From NCBI GenBank assembly GCA_039707465.1, contig CM077643.1:44768605-44832604 (forward strand): a stretch of 64,000 bases of DNA. The letters are read 5' to 3'. This DNA comes from Rhabdophis nuchalis (Eukaryota > Chordata > Lepidosauria > Squamata > Natricidae). Positions 1-10,301 of the stretch are shown piece by piece. Under the pieces are notes generated by a model. It did not search any database. It saw only the letters and a list, made by a program, of their open reading frames with translations, and was not told the origin of the DNA. The position numbers and the translations under genes are program-made. Position 1 is the stretch's first letter, and the number at the start of each line of letters is the position of its first letter.

Positions 1-157
1 TAACTGTGAATCAGTTGCCAAGCATCTGAATTTGGATCATGTGTCTATGGGGATGCTGCAATAGTTGTAAGGGCAAAAACAGTCATAAGTCACTTTTTCA
101 GTGCTGTTGTAACTTTGAACAGTTATTACATGGGCTGTTGTAAGTCAAGGACTATCT
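1..157. mobile_element. MITE-like repeat with TIRs, 3' half
   Basis: The sequence ends in GTAAGTCAAGGACTATCTG, the inverse of the AGGTAGTCCTC-type start seen near 54,150 and 15,722. The three partial copies together imply a non-autonomous element with terminal inverted repeats. The 5' half is outside the window. Family name not determined. Confidence 0.55.
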
Positions 158-159
158 GT

Positions 160-678
160 AATTTACTGCATTCAGTTTTGGTCACCACAATGTAGAAAAA
201 ACTTGGAGACTCTGGAAAGAGTGCAGAGAAGAGCAACAAAGATGATTAGGGGACTGGAGACTAAAACATATGAAGAACGGTTTCAAGAACCAGGTATGTC
301 TAGTTTACTAAAAAGGACCAGGGGAGACATGGTAGCAGTGTTCCAATATCTCAGAGACTGCCACAAAGAAGAGGGAGTCAAATTATTCTCCAAAGCACCT
401 GAGGGTAGAACAAGAAGCAATGGGTGGAAACTAATCAAGGAGAAAAACAACTTAGAACTGATGAGAAATTTTTCCTGACAGTTAGAACAATTAATCAGTG
501 GAACGGCTTGCCTCCAGAAGTTGTGAACGCCCCAACACTGCAAGTCTTTAAGAAGGTGTTGGATAGCCATTTGCCTGAAATGGTATAGGGCTCCCTGCCT
601 AGGCAAAGGGTTGGACTAGAAGACCTCCAAGATCCCTTCCAACTCTGATATTGTATTGTATTGTATTGCATTGCATTG
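160..678 (+). mobile_element. CR1 LINE 3' end
   Basis: The region encodes the C-terminal CR1 reverse transcriptase tail (reads like LERVQRRATKMI, then RGDMVAVFQYLRDCHKEEGV) with frame breaks. It finishes with the CR1-like GGGTTGGACTAGAAGACCTCC end and a short ATTGT pentamer tail. It is 5' truncated and inactive. The same family recurs at least nine times in this window. Confidence 0.9.
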
Positions 679-761
679 ACAACCTCCATATTTTTCTCAA
701 TGACAAGTAAATATACTTGCTGAGGGGCCACTTTGACTAAAATTGGCTGGTTTCTCATAAT

Positions 762-872
762 CCTTCCTTCCTTCCTTTCTTCCCTCCCTCCTTCCCTCCC
801 TCCCTCCTTCCTTCCTTCCTTCCTTCCTTCCTTCCTTCCTTCCTTCCTTCCTTCCTTCCTTCCTTCCTTCCC
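762..872. repeat. (CCTT)n microsatellite
   Basis: About 110 bp of CTTC/CCTT tetramers, interrupted at the left end by CCCTCC blocks. Reading frames crossing it are repeat artefacts. Confidence 0.95.
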
Positions 873-885
873 TCTCCCCCTGCTT

Positions 886-939
886 AAAGCCATGGAGGAC
901 ACTGTGATCATTTAATGTTGCAGTGTCCTCCATGGCTTT
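886..939. repeat. 19-bp inverted repeat, hairpin
   Basis: AAAGCCATGGAGGACACTG at 886-904 is matched by its exact reverse complement at 921-939 around a 16-base spacer. It abuts the CCTT microsatellite on one side and a T/A-rich LINE 3' end on the other. Confidence 0.85.
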
Positions 940-944
940 TATTT

Positions 945-1065
945 ATTTTTTTATTTTATTTTATTTTATCAAATTTATATACCGCCCTATCTCCCCTAGG
1001 GGACAAATACAACACAATACAATACAAAACAGTTTAAAATGAATTAAATTAGGGTCTGTGCTAAA
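945..1065 (-). mobile_element. L2-like LINE 3' end fragment
   Basis: An ATTTT-type tail followed by AAATTTATATACCGCCC and CCCTAGGGGAC, the reverse complement of the conserved L2 3' terminus seen in other copies here. It is only about 120 bp and diverged. Confidence 0.55.
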
Positions 1066-1571
1066 AATTTGAATTAGAAAGGCTTTGAGCACATGTCCCC
1101 AATTTTGGATGCTACTCCATCTGCAACCTGTAAAAACCAAATTCCCTGGGAGGTGCACTCAAAAGCTTAAATGATAGGTTTTATTGAAGGCAGATGAAGC
1201 TCAACTGATTTTATTCATAATACAGAAAATAACAGACATCAAACTAGATTGGTTCTGTGATAAAGTTCCTAGGCGCATAATTGAACACAACAATTTACAC
1301 AATAAATGAAGCAGTAAACCTGTCTCTCGCATCTGGACAAGGAAAACACAATTAATGAAAGGTTTATTGAAAGAGAACATTAAACATACGGACGTCAACG
1401 AAATATCTCAGTGAGACCATCTCAGAGAAAACCAACACAGTCATCTGAATGGCCCAGCAACATCCCTCAACTATTCTTGGATTGGTCATAGATGCACCAA
1501 GAACAGGCTGCTGCAGATGAATGTTTTCCAGATGGGTGGATTACAACTCCCATGGCCATTGACCATTGTAG
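1066..1571. other. No gene seen
   Basis: About 500 bp between two LINE fragments. I see no coding signature, SINE head or tandem repeat. Confidence 0.5.
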
Positions 1572-2345
1572 TTGAAAGGTCCAATTCAGCTGGAAGGAGT
1601 TTTCTCAAATACAGAGCAGGTACGCCTGATGCGCCAATTGCACCCCTTACTGGACCGGGCTGCCCTCCGCACAGTCACTCAAGTTCTCGTGACATCCCGA
1701 CTCGACTACTGTAATGGTCTCTACATGGGGCTTCTCTTGAGGTGCACTCGAAAGCTACAGTTAGTCCAGAATGCAGCCGCGCGGGTGATTACGGGAGCCT
1801 CTAGATGCTCCCATATAACACCGATCCTGCGCGAACTGCACTGGCTTCCTGTGGCCTTTCAGGTGCGTTTCAAGGTTCTGACAACCATCTTTAAAGCACT
1901 CCATGGCTTGGGGCCTAGTTACATGCGAGACCGTCTCCTGCCCCATACATCCCTTCGGCCGATCCGCTCTCACAGAGAGGGCCTTCTCAGGGTGCCGTCG
2001 ACCGGGCAATGCCGACTGGCGACACCCAGGGGAAGAGCCTTCTCTGTGGCGGGCCCTGCCCTTTGGAACGACCTACCCCCTGAATTGCATACCATCTCTG
2101 ACCTCCGCCTCTTCCGCCAGTGTCTAAAAACACACCTCTTTCATCAAGCTGGCCTGGCCTAACCTCCCGTCGGGGCTATTTTAGATAGTTTTTAAATGGG
2201 GGATTTTAATTTGGTTTTAGCATAGGATTGTAATTTAATATGTTTTTAAATTTTGTATTTATCGTTTTTGTATGTTTTTAAATTCCTGTGCGCCGCCCTG
2301 GGTCCTTCGTGGAGAAGGGCGGGATATAAATGTGATTTTAAAAAA
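1572..2345 (+). mobile_element. L2 LINE 3' end with open C-terminal ORF
   Basis: A 5'-truncated L2. The frame 1,572-2,162 encodes the C-terminal part of the reverse transcriptase protein (TSRLDYCNGLYMGLLLR, LRELHWLPVAFQVRFKVLTT, ALWNDLPPEL). An AT-rich 3' UTR follows, then the L2 terminus TGCGCCGCCCTGGGTCC and an A-rich tail at about 2,338. The frame is open but lacks the endonuclease and all catalytic RT motifs. Confidence 0.9.
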
Positions 2346-3051
2346 AAAAGTAGGAAACCCTACACCATTTTAGGTAAACGGTTGTCCGATCCCATCTTAA
2401 AAGCCTTCAGTGTTTTCAAGATGTAATTTGGACGGAAGCGAGTCGTTCCTAAGTGATGTATTTCATATCTTTTATTGATGCAATGCCTGCCAACATTCAA
2501 CGTTATATTAGGATCACTTTATTTGTTCTATTTCTTTAATGGGAACGGCAGCTACTTAATATTAGCTCGGTATTCTTTCAGCCATCTGTTACGCTCAAGG
2601 GCACATCCTCTGACATTGGCTTTTGCTGAATTCAGGTCCCAAACACTTAGTACAATTGTGTGAACCAGAAAACCATGTTAATCTGTAATATGATTTGTCT
2701 AAACAAAAACTGCTATGTGAACAAAGGTACTATATTTTATTACTTTAGGTTTAACATAGTGGGCAAATCTCGCCAGAAGATACCATAGTTACTCTCAGTA
2801 TTGGTGCTGAGGTCCTCAGCTACCAAGCCAGTAGACGATAATTAAACTCTGATCTGTAGTTTGCAGAACTCTGTTGGTTCCAAGAGCAAATAAGCCATCT
2901 GTTTGTCCTTAAATAGGATCAGCAGCTTCTTTCTTCCAGGTGGCCAAGATTTCTTGCCAAGTCAGTAGGTTATTAAGCATTAAAGTTTTCTTCTTAAGTC
3001 AGAGTCAGTGGGAGAGAGCTGGTAGAGGAGTATTAGTGTGGAAGCAACAAA
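2346..3051. other. Single-copy-like DNA, no gene seen
   Basis: No recognisable ORF, repeat family or RNA gene. Longest local frames are short and without recognisable motifs. Confidence 0.5.
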
Positions 3052-3059
3052 CTATAGAT

Positions 3060-3181
3060 CAGGGGTGTCAAACTCGTGGCATCATGGCGGCATCACAACT
3101 TTTTTCCCTTCTCTAAATCGGGCATGGGCATGACCAGCACATAACACATCTGGCCTGTGGGCCAGGAGTTTGACACCCCTG
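3060..3181. mobile_element. hAT-type MITE (GTCAAACTC family), 122 bp
   Basis: Terminal inverted repeats CAGGGGTGTCAAACTC and GAGTTTGACACCCCTG are perfect. Flanking 8-mers are CTATAGAT (3,052-3,059) and ATATAGAT (3,182-3,189), a 7/8 target-site duplication with central TA. Confidence 0.85.
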
Positions 3182-3199
3182 ATATAGATAGTTCTTGCT

Positions 3200-3905
3200 G
3201 TTGTTGTTAATTGTGGAGTCATGCCCGACCCATCGGGACCCCATGGACAACGTTCCTCCAGGTCTTCCTGTCCTCTATCATCCTCTGGAGTCCATTCAAG
3301 ATCATGCCTACTGCACCTGCTGCTGTGGCCTAGAGGTGGAGCTTTTGCCTCACAATCAGAAGGTTGTGAGTTCGATCCTAGGTAGAGGCAGATATAGGGT
3401 CTCCTGCTTGGGCAGGGGGTTGAACTAGATGACCTGCAAGGTCCCTTCTAACTCTGTTAATCTGTTCTGTTATGCTTCAGTGACTCCATCCAGCCACCTC
3501 ATTCTCTGTCGTCCCTTTCTTCTTTTGTCCTCAATTTTTCCCAGCATTAGGCACTTCTCCAGTGAGTCCTTCCTTCTCATAATGTGGCCAAAGTGTTTGA
3601 GTTTCATCTTCAGGATCTGGTCTTCTAAAGAGCAATCAGGGTGGTTCTCCTCTAGGACTGACTGGTTTTATTGCCTTGCAGTCCAAGGGACTCTCAGGAG
3701 TCTTCTCCGGCACCATAGTTCAAGGGACTCAATTCTTTGGCTCTCAGCCTTTCTTGTGGTCCAACTTTCACAGCCCTACATTGCAACTGGGGAAACCATA
3801 GCCTTGACTATACACACTTTCATTGGCAGGTGATATCTCTGCTTTTTAGTATGCTGTCGATATTTGCCATAGCTTTCCTCCCCAGGAGCAAGCGTCTTTT
3901 AATTT
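3200..3905 (-). mobile_element. BovB (RTE clade) LINE 3' portion
   Basis: Reverse-strand match to the BovB 3' region. It has CCCATGGACAAC near the tail, GTGACTCCATCCAGCCACCTC and TGGCCAAAGTGTTTGAGTTT. The - strand encodes fragments like the RTE C-terminal YFGHLMRR/SLEK segment, with breaks. A tRNA-derived SINE interrupts it at about 3,318-3,475. Confidence 0.85.
3318..3475 (+). mobile_element. tRNA-derived SINE with CR1-like tail
   Basis: A tRNA-like head (A box around GTGGCCTAGAGGTGGAGC, B box GAGTTCGATCC) is followed by a 3' end resembling CR1 (GGGGGTTGAACTAGATGACC, then CTGTTAATCTGTTCTG). It sits inside the BovB. A second copy is at 48,303-48,455. Confidence 0.8.
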
Positions 3906-4120
3906 CTTGGCTGTAGTCCCCATCCCCTTCATGAATTACTGCCTTGTCATGGTGAAGGGGCTTGCGTAGTTCAATGAAGCTATGAGCTATGCTGTGCAGG
4001 GCCACCCAAGACAGACAGGCCATAGCAGAGAGCTCAGACAAAACATCATCCACTGGAAACGGAAATGGTAACCCACTCCAGTATCTTGCTGAATGGCAGT
4101 TCTTGCTGATGACCATTTAT
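3906..4120 (+). mobile_element. BovB segment in opposite orientation (5' inversion)
   Basis: CTTGTCATGGTGAAGGGGCTTGCG through AAACGGAAATGGTAACCCACTCC in part resembles more 5' BovB sequence but reads on the + strand. It directly abuts the - strand BovB 3' part, as expected for twin-priming inversion. CATGGTGAAGGGGCTTGCG is the clearest anchor. Confidence 0.6.
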
Positions 4121-4211
4121 TCAATGACTGTGAGAGAGAGTGCCTAGGTGGGTAGCAGGTGTGATAGACTCCATGAAGTAGCAGTTTCCCAAGAAAGAAG
4201 GAACACATTGC

Positions 4212-4284
4212 AGAGAGAGAGAGAGAGAGAGAGGGAGGGAGGGAGGGAGGGAGGGAGGGAGGGAGGGAGGGAGGGAGGGAGGGA
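4212..4284. repeat. (GA)n/(GGGA)n microsatellite
   Basis: A short GA dinucleotide run passes into about 50 bp of GGGA tetramers. A small (ATA)n tract follows at about 4,397-4,421. Confidence 0.9.
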
Positions 4285-4496
4285 GAAGGCAAAACAATCT
4301 GGAGCAAGTTAGGAGACAGAGAAAGAGAAGCAGAATAACCCCTCTCAGAATCTCTCAGGTATATTTGTCAGTGATGGAAAAACCATGAACCACAATAATA
4401 ATAATAATAATAATAATAAATCTGCCAAATTATGCTACCCTGGTGCGAAGTAGCAATAATCACACAAGGCTGCAGGAACTGAGCTTGGCTAGTCTA

Positions 4497-4960
4497 GTAC
4501 AATACAATAGCAGAGTTGAAAGGGACCTTGTAGGTCTTCTAGTCCAACCCCCTGCGTGGGCAGGAACCTTATACCATTTCAGACAAATGGCTATCTAACA
4601 TCTTTTTAAAGACTTCCAGGGTTGGGGTATTCACAACTTCTGGAGGCAAGCTGTTCCAGAGGTTAATTGTTCTTACTGTCAGGAAATTTCTCCTTAGTTC
4701 TAAGTTGCTTCTCTCCTTGATTAGTTTCCACCCATTGCTTCTTGTCCTGCCTCCAGGTGCCTTGGAGAATACTTTGACTCCCTCTTCTTTGTGGCACCCT
4801 CTGAGATATCGGAACACTGCTATCATGTCTCCCCTTGTCAGACTCCCCATGTCTCCCCCTGTCTCCCCTAGTGAAGAGAAGGACCAGGGGAAACATGATA
4901 GCAGTGTTCCAGTATTTGAGGGGCTGCCACAGAGAGGAGGGGGTCCAAAGCACTTGAAGG
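4497..4960. mobile_element. CR1 LINE with head-to-head inversion
   Basis: 4,497-4,862 is CR1 3' end on the - strand, with an AATAC-type tail at its left end. 4,863-4,960 is the same CR1 region on the + strand. The segment about 4,786-4,836 is the inverse of about 4,884-4,938, giving a potential hairpin. Confidence 0.8.
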
Positions 4961-5254
4961 CCAACACACTGATCCCCAACTCCTAGAAAGGCCAGGCCCG
5001 TTGAAGTCCAACATCTCCCACGGCACCAACATGAGTAACTCACATTCAGTGACTGTCTTGTAATAATGCAAACTGGCTGGGCAGGCTTTTAAACTAGTGC
5101 CTCTCCATTATGCTGTGCTTCTTTTCCACCGAGCGTTTCTTCTCTTGCGTGCAGTAAGGGTGCCTGTCTGGCAGCTTCATTCTTTAACTTTGATCTGGGT
5201 CCAAAATGCTAGATGTGTACGAAGCCTGCAAGAGTGTTAACAGTCAAGATAAAG

Positions 5255-5350
5255 TAAAGTACTAATACCACTCTATAAAGCCTTAGTAAGACCACACCTA
5301 GAGTACTGCATCCAGTTTTGGTTACCACACTATTAAAAAAAATGTTGACT
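5255..5350 (+). mobile_element. CR1 LINE fragment
   Basis: Short + strand piece with CACACCTAGAGTACTGCATC and CAGTTTTGGTTACCACA, which lies upstream of the segment that begins the copy at 160. Confidence 0.65.
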
Positions 5351-5379
5351 CAAAAAAGAGTTATAAGGAGTTAAAGAAC

Positions 5380-5571
5380 TAGGGATAATATGTATGTATT
5401 ATTTTGTTAAGATATTTTAGTCTTATGCTTGTGAATGTTATACCCTGTGCTTGTTCTGGGAAGTCTGGGGAGGGGGGAGGGGGGAAGAGGTTGGGGGGGG
5501 GAGGGAGGGGGGAGGGAGGGGGGAGAAATTGTCTGTAATCTTCATAAAATCTTCTAATAAAAAAAAAAAGA
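5380..5571 (+). mobile_element. Probable L1 3' end with G-rich tract
   Basis: TTGTTCTGGGAAGTCTGGGG leads into about 65 bp of G-rich polypurine, then AATCTTCATAAAATCTTC and a poly(A) run ending near 5,571. A G-rich polypurine tract before poly(A) is an L1 3' UTR trait. No ORF2 sequence remains, so this rests on architecture. Confidence 0.5.
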
Positions 5572-5643
5572 AGCTCCGTCGCTGATCAGGGTTGGTTCTC
5601 AAGGTGAATCCCGGGAATCATTGGTTCTCTGGATTCCTTTCAG

Positions 5644-5807
5644 GTCTCTGGGATCTGCAGGACGATCGTGAACCCTCGGTGGCTCAGGCTGCAGCTGTGT
5701 CCATGGAAGAAATCTTCCGGCACTGCGGCCATCGAATCAAGCCAGATCTCATTAGTAGCCAACTCCTCTCCAATGTCACCCAGAGCCTCTCCAAGACCAA
5801 ACAATAA
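5644..5807 (+). other. Candidate terminal exon, unrecognised
   Basis: An open frame of about 54 codons follows a plausible acceptor (GGATTCCTTTCAG, ending at 5,643). It ends in two adjacent in-frame stops, with AATAAA at 5,895-5,900. The peptide (LWDLQDDREPSVAQAAAV then SMEEIFRHCGHRIKP) looks protein-like and is not from any repeat I recognise. I cannot name the gene. It follows an L1-like poly(A) end by about 70 bp, so a transduced or retrocopied fragment is possible. No upstream exon is identified. Function unknown. Confidence 0.3.
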
Positions 5808-6109
5808 TAGTTGAATAGTTTTAGACCTTACTTTATTCTCATGGCATCTCATACAACAAAGTTGTGCCTTCTTCACTCTATATTATACAATTAAAATAAA
5901 ACTATACAATTGTATAGAACTGCACATTCTATACAATGAAGTTGAAAATGCCTGATATTGCATTTCTGTTGCCCTCTGCAGTAGAATCCAAGATAGTTCC
6001 TGCTCTGGGATGGAAGCTCTTTTTCAGTCTATTTGTCCTGGTTTTTATTTTCCTGTACCGTCTGCCAGATGGTAATAGTTCAAAAAAAAAGGTGTGTGTG
6101 TGGAAAAAA

Positions 6110-6562
6110 AAAGGTTGAGACTCTAGGAAAAGTGCAGAGAAAAGCAACCAGAATAATTAGGGGACTGGAGACTAAACCATGAAGAACAGTTGCAAGAACT
6201 CGGCATGGCTAGTCTAGTGAAGAGAAGGACCAGGGGGGACATGATAGCGGTGTTCCAATATTTGAGAGGCTGCCACAGAGAGGAAAGGGTCAAGCTATTT
6301 TCCAAGGCACTCAAAGTCCATAAAGAAGTAATGGATGGAAACTAAAGAAGGAGAGATACAACCTGGAAATATGGATAAAACTTCTGACACGGCAATCAAC
6401 CAATGGAACAGCTCCAGAAGTTGTGGGAGCTTCATCACTGGAAGCTTTCAAGAAGAGACTGCACTGCCGTCTGTCAAAAATGACGTAGGTTCTGCTTGGG
6501 TGGGCTGAGGGGTTGGACTAGATGACCTACAAGGTCCCTTTCAACTTGCAACCTGTTTATTC
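6110..6562 (+). mobile_element. CR1 LINE 3' end
   Basis: Begins GTTGAGACTCTAGGAAAAGTG, contains ACATGATAGCGGTGTTCC and GCTTTCAAGAAGAGACTG, and ends TTGGACTAGATGACCTACA. Multiple frame disruptions. Confidence 0.85.
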
Positions 6563-7291
6563 TGTACAGAGCAAAGAGTTGTGCTCTCTGGACAAATTGA
6601 GAGCCTCAATACACAAATTAGCATGTATGCATTCTTTAAAAACAAAGGTACATGACCATTAGTAAGCAATAGGCAACACACAATGAAGAATTCACACATC
6701 CCTGAGAGAGGATGGTGCTCCCAGAAGGTGGGTTCATTATTAAAACATTACAGCCCTCGTCCTTCTGTCTTTAACTGGTAAGTCTGATAATTAAGCATGC
6801 AACATTTTCTAGTTAATCTATCTGCAACACGAAAACGGGAATTAATGCAGTCTGTTTAATCTGTTCACAATAGGGAGAAGGTCTAGCCCTATTTCCAATG
6901 CTGCTCCCCTGTAAGATGCTACATGTTCTTTGATAAGGTTCTCATGTAGCCTTCCAGGAATTTTAGAGCCAGGATGCGATGCCCAAAAATGAGAGTCCAA
7001 AAGACGGAAACCGGAACTTTTTCCAACAAAACTGGGTTTTCTCTGGCTAAAATGAGCTAAATCAGTCTTAGTGAGAGTGGTAAGGGTTTAGTCTGGCAAG
7101 ATTCTGTCTACTGTGTGTAAGCAAATAAAGAACTGAAGTCATGCTAGGCTGTTCTACGTTCTTGGACTTAGCCTGGCAACAACTGTCCAAAGTTATAATG
7201 GCACCGAATGAATGACGCTTACAGATGGTCCTAGAAGTTATGGCTGTTGCAGCACTTCTGCAATCATGTGAACAAAATTTGGGTGCTGATG
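6563..7291. other. Single-copy-like DNA, no gene seen
   Basis: No coding signal. 7,195-7,290 faintly resembles the internal part of the AGGTAGTCCTC MITE family. Confidence 0.45.
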
Positions 7292-7299
7292 CCCTGCTT

Positions 7300-7655
7300 A
7301 AAAGAGACGCGGTGGCTCAGTGGCTAAGACACTGAGCTTGTCGATCAGAAAGGTCAGCAATTTGGCGGTTCGAATCCCTAGTGCTGCTTAATGCATTGAG
7401 CTCCTGTTATTTATCCCAGCTTCTGCCAACCTAGCAGTTTGAAAGCAGGTAAAAATGCAAGTCGAAAAAAAGGGATCATCTTTGGTGAGAAGGTATCAGC
7501 GTTCTGTGTGCCTTCAGTATTTAGTCATGCTGGCCACATGATCACAGAGACATCTTCGGACAGTGCTGGCTCTTCAGCTTTGAAACAGAGATGAGCATTA
7601 CCCCCTAGAGTCAGGAACGACTAGCACATATGTGCAAGGGGAACCTTTACCTTCA
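7300..7655 (+). mobile_element. Sauria-type SINE (tRNA head, BovB-like tail)
   Basis: The tRNA-related head has an A box (GGTGGCTCAGTGGCTAAG) and B box (GGTTCGAATCC). The body ends in AGAGTCAGGAACGACTAGC, resembling a BovB 3' end. Direct repeats CCCTGCTT flank it at 7,292-7,299 and 7,656-7,663. BovB is the expected mobilising partner. Confidence 0.85.
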
Positions 7656-7663
7656 CCCTGCTT

Positions 7664-8181
7664 GCATTTATGACCACAGAGTGCATCTCCACTCTTCCCA
7701 CCTGCATATCTCGCCCCATTTCTGTCCTTTTGGCTGCACTGCCTTCCACTTCCCTGCACTCTGCCACCCCAACTGACCTTTGTTGTCTTCTCCCTCCTTC
7801 TGTTGGTGAGGCTTGACCTGCCTGCCCCTTTGTGAATCAGCTGCTGGCCATGCAAGGCTTTCCATAGGTTGTGCAAGGCTTTCCTGAAGCAGGAACTGCT
7901 TTGGAGTTGAAGGGGTGGAATGCAGGCAGCCAAGAGGGCAGAGATGGGGGAATTGAAGTCGGAATGGGTCAACTCGCCTTGGGACAATTCAACAAATAGA
8001 AAAAAAACAAATTAATTTCAATGGAACTGTGGCCAACAATAATAAAATAAGAAGGTCAACCCAGAAAAACAAGAGTTACAATAATTTCTACGGAAACACG
8101 GTCACCAATAATAAAAGTAACTGAATGAAATGATTAATTCAGCATTGAACTGTCCTGCGGCGGGTTGGCCATGGGGAATTG
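7664..8181. other. No gene seen
   Basis: A C/T-rich stretch on the + strand to about 7,830, then AT-rich sequence. The frames here show no recognisable motif. Confidence 0.4.
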
Positions 8182-8189
8182 TCCTAGAC

Positions 8190-8324
8190 CAGGGGTCTGC
8201 AAAGTTGGCTCTTTTAAAACTGGTGAACTTCAACTCCCAGAATTCCCCAGACAGCTAGGCTGGCTGGGGAATTCTGGGAGTTGAAGTCCACCAGTCTTAA
8301 AAGAGCCAACTTTGCAGACCCCTG
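8190..8324. mobile_element. Hairpin hAT MITE, 135 bp
   Basis: Near-perfect inverted repeat over its whole length. TIRs are CAGGGGTCTGCAAAG and CTTTGCAGACCCCTG. The perfect 8-bp duplication TCCTAGAC flanks it at 8,182-8,189 and 8,325-8,332. Confidence 0.93.
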
Positions 8325-8332
8325 TCCTAGAC

Positions 8333-9204
8333 CCAACTGAAGTGGAGGCAAAATGTGGCATGGCTTGCCTAAGGATGATGAGTTCCTATCCTGTTTCTAT
8401 CCTATCCGACCCCAACCCGACTACTGGAACTGCTGTCACTAGCAATATAGTCTTACTGTACTCCTTAGTGCTCCTGTTAACTGACAGAAGATAATTTATT
8501 TCTACTTGGTTAGTCTGTAAAGCACTAAATAAGTTGGGACCCTCAATCTCTGCCCAACTACCTAGTCTATTTTCTCTGGCCTGGTTATTTCCAGATGTTT
8601 TGGATTACAATTCTGAAAATTCAGTAAAAGTCTGATCAGTCAACTGATTGAATCATATAATATGTTCAGCACAGGTTATATTTCAATCATGGTTTATTGA
8701 TTAAACCACAAAAACTATATTGAATGAATGGTTTATCATCTAACAATTTAAGTGCATTCTAAATAGAAATATAATCCCCCTAGATAAATAGGTTCATAAA
8801 AATCAATACAAGTGCATATAAACGTAATGTATAACCCTAGATTAGTATCTAGATCAGCAATTATGGTGACTACAATTGGTGACTGAGGCACTCAAATGAA
8901 GAATAAGGACTACTTAAAGATAGGTTGTGTTGTATTTTACAAAAAAGTGGGACTATTTTTAGCAGCATTTCAATGAAACAGAGCTGAATTAATCTGATAA
9001 TAATAGCTGAGGGTGAAAAAAGACAGCGTGACAGGATGTTGCCCAAAAAATAGAGATAAGCACAATACTATAAGCCACAAACCATGAATTACCAACTGGG
9101 TTCTCAGAACATTTTCATCCAAATAAACCTCTAGCAACATTTAATGAAGTAGAGTTGGGTTGAACACTAGCAGCTGGGATAAACCTTTTCTTTTTTTAAA
9201 AATC
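8333..9204. other. Single-copy-like AT-rich DNA, no gene seen
   Basis: No ORF with recognisable motif, no SINE or LINE signature identified. Confidence 0.45.
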
Positions 9205-9440
9205 AAAGTGACTACCCCAAAGATGCTTTTTTCAAAAGTCAACTGGACTTCATGGATTTTTTTTTCTTTGAAAATGTTTCTTTTCTCATCCAAGAAGCTT
9301 CTTCCGTTCTAACTGACTGATAGGGAATGGAAGGATTTACATTCTTTGCAGTCATTTGGTCATTAGCTCTCTGAGTTGCCTTTAAAAAAAAGCACCTTTG
9401 GGACAGTCATGATGTGGACAATTGTGACATCAAAATAATC
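9205..9440 (-). mobile_element. Penelope-like element terminal fragment
   Basis: Contains the reverse of the motif GGATGAGAAnnGAAAC (here TTTCTTTTCTCATCCAAGAAG) and the flank TTTGGGACAGTCATGATG. These are shared with the GIY-YIG-bearing fragment at 61,615-62,255. Confidence 0.6.
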
Positions 9441-9474
9441 AGGATGTTGTACTAAACATTAGATAAAAGCTAAC

Positions 9475-9939
9475 CAGGGGTGGGTTCCTGCCAGTTATAA
9501 TCTCTTCTATAGAAGAGGTTCCACAAATCTACAGTGCCGTTTAGAACCGTTTCCAGGTCCCTCCCCTCGCCCGTCCGCCCATCATCAAGAGGAAGAGCGA
9601 GAGGAGGAATTCTGGGAGTTGAAGTCCACAAGTCTTAAACTTGTCAAATTTGGACACCCCTGGGTTTTTTTTTTCTAAAGGGTTAGGGGTGCAAGGGTCT
9701 TGTAACTTGACAGCTTTAAGACTTGCGTGCTTCAAATGCAAGAGTTTCTGAGCCAACATTTTGGTTGCTAAGCAAGAGCGTTGTTAAGTGAGTTTCACCA
9801 AATTTTACAAGTTGGCAACGCCCAACCAGTCACATGACTGCCAAGACACTCCCACCCAGTCACATGGCCGGCAAGTCACTCCCACAAAGCAGGCCAAACC
9901 TACAGAAGAGGTTCTAAAAAATTTTTAAATCCACCACTG
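9475..9939 (+). mobile_element. Composite MITE (GGGGTGGGTTCC family), 465 bp
   Basis: Ends are CAGGGGTGGGTTCC and CCACCACTG. The perfect 8-bp duplication AAGCTAAC lies at 9,467-9,474 and 9,940-9,947. Related copies are at 35,053, 43,447 and 59,854. It embeds a segment resembling half of the hairpin MITE (GAATTCTGGGAGTTGAAG). Confidence 0.9.
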
Positions 9940-10047
9940 AAGCTAACCCATGGCTTACTAGCAGCATGGGTTCGCAAAACACTTTACGCTTGAATCAAGC
10001 AAACTGTGTCATTCATTCATTCATTCATTCGTTCAGTCATTCATTCA

Positions 10048-10235
10048 TTCCACAGTGAGCCACGGTCAGTAACTTGTTAGAGTGCAGTACTGAAGGCTAG
10101 TTCTCCTGACTGCCTGCAATTTGGCAGTTCAAATTTCCCCAGGCTCAAGGTTGACTCAGCCTTCCATCCTTCCCAGGTGAGTAAAATGTGGACTCAGATT
10201 GTTGGGGGCAACAGGCTGACTCTGTAAAGCACACA
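10048..10235 (+). mobile_element. tRNA-derived squamate SINE (GAGCCACGG head)
   Basis: GAGCCACGG head, B-box-like GCAGTTCAAATTTCCCC and body TTGACTCAGCCTTCCATCC. The 3' end passes into the AATAC repeat of the adjacent CR1. An ATTC tetramer run precedes it at 10,010-10,047. Confidence 0.75.
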
Positions 10236-10301
10236 ATACAATACAATACAATACAATACAATACAATACAATACAATACAATACAATACAATACAATACA
10301 A
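10231..10301. repeat. (AATAC)n at a CR1 tail
   Basis: About 14 ACAAT/AATAC pentamers immediately adjoin the 3' end of the - strand CR1 that starts at 10,302, so it is best read as the expanded CR1 tail. Confidence 0.95.

Noticed and set aside
7300..7400. tRNA gene at the SINE head
   Set aside because: A and B boxes are present but the cloverleaf is degraded and the tail is BovB-like, so this is a SINE rather than a functional tRNA gene. The same applies to 3,318, 14,725, 33,905, 48,303 and 55,690.
10188..10301. CRISPR-like regular repeats
   Set aside because: Direct pentamer tandem repeat without spacers in a vertebrate genome. It is a LINE-tail microsatellite.
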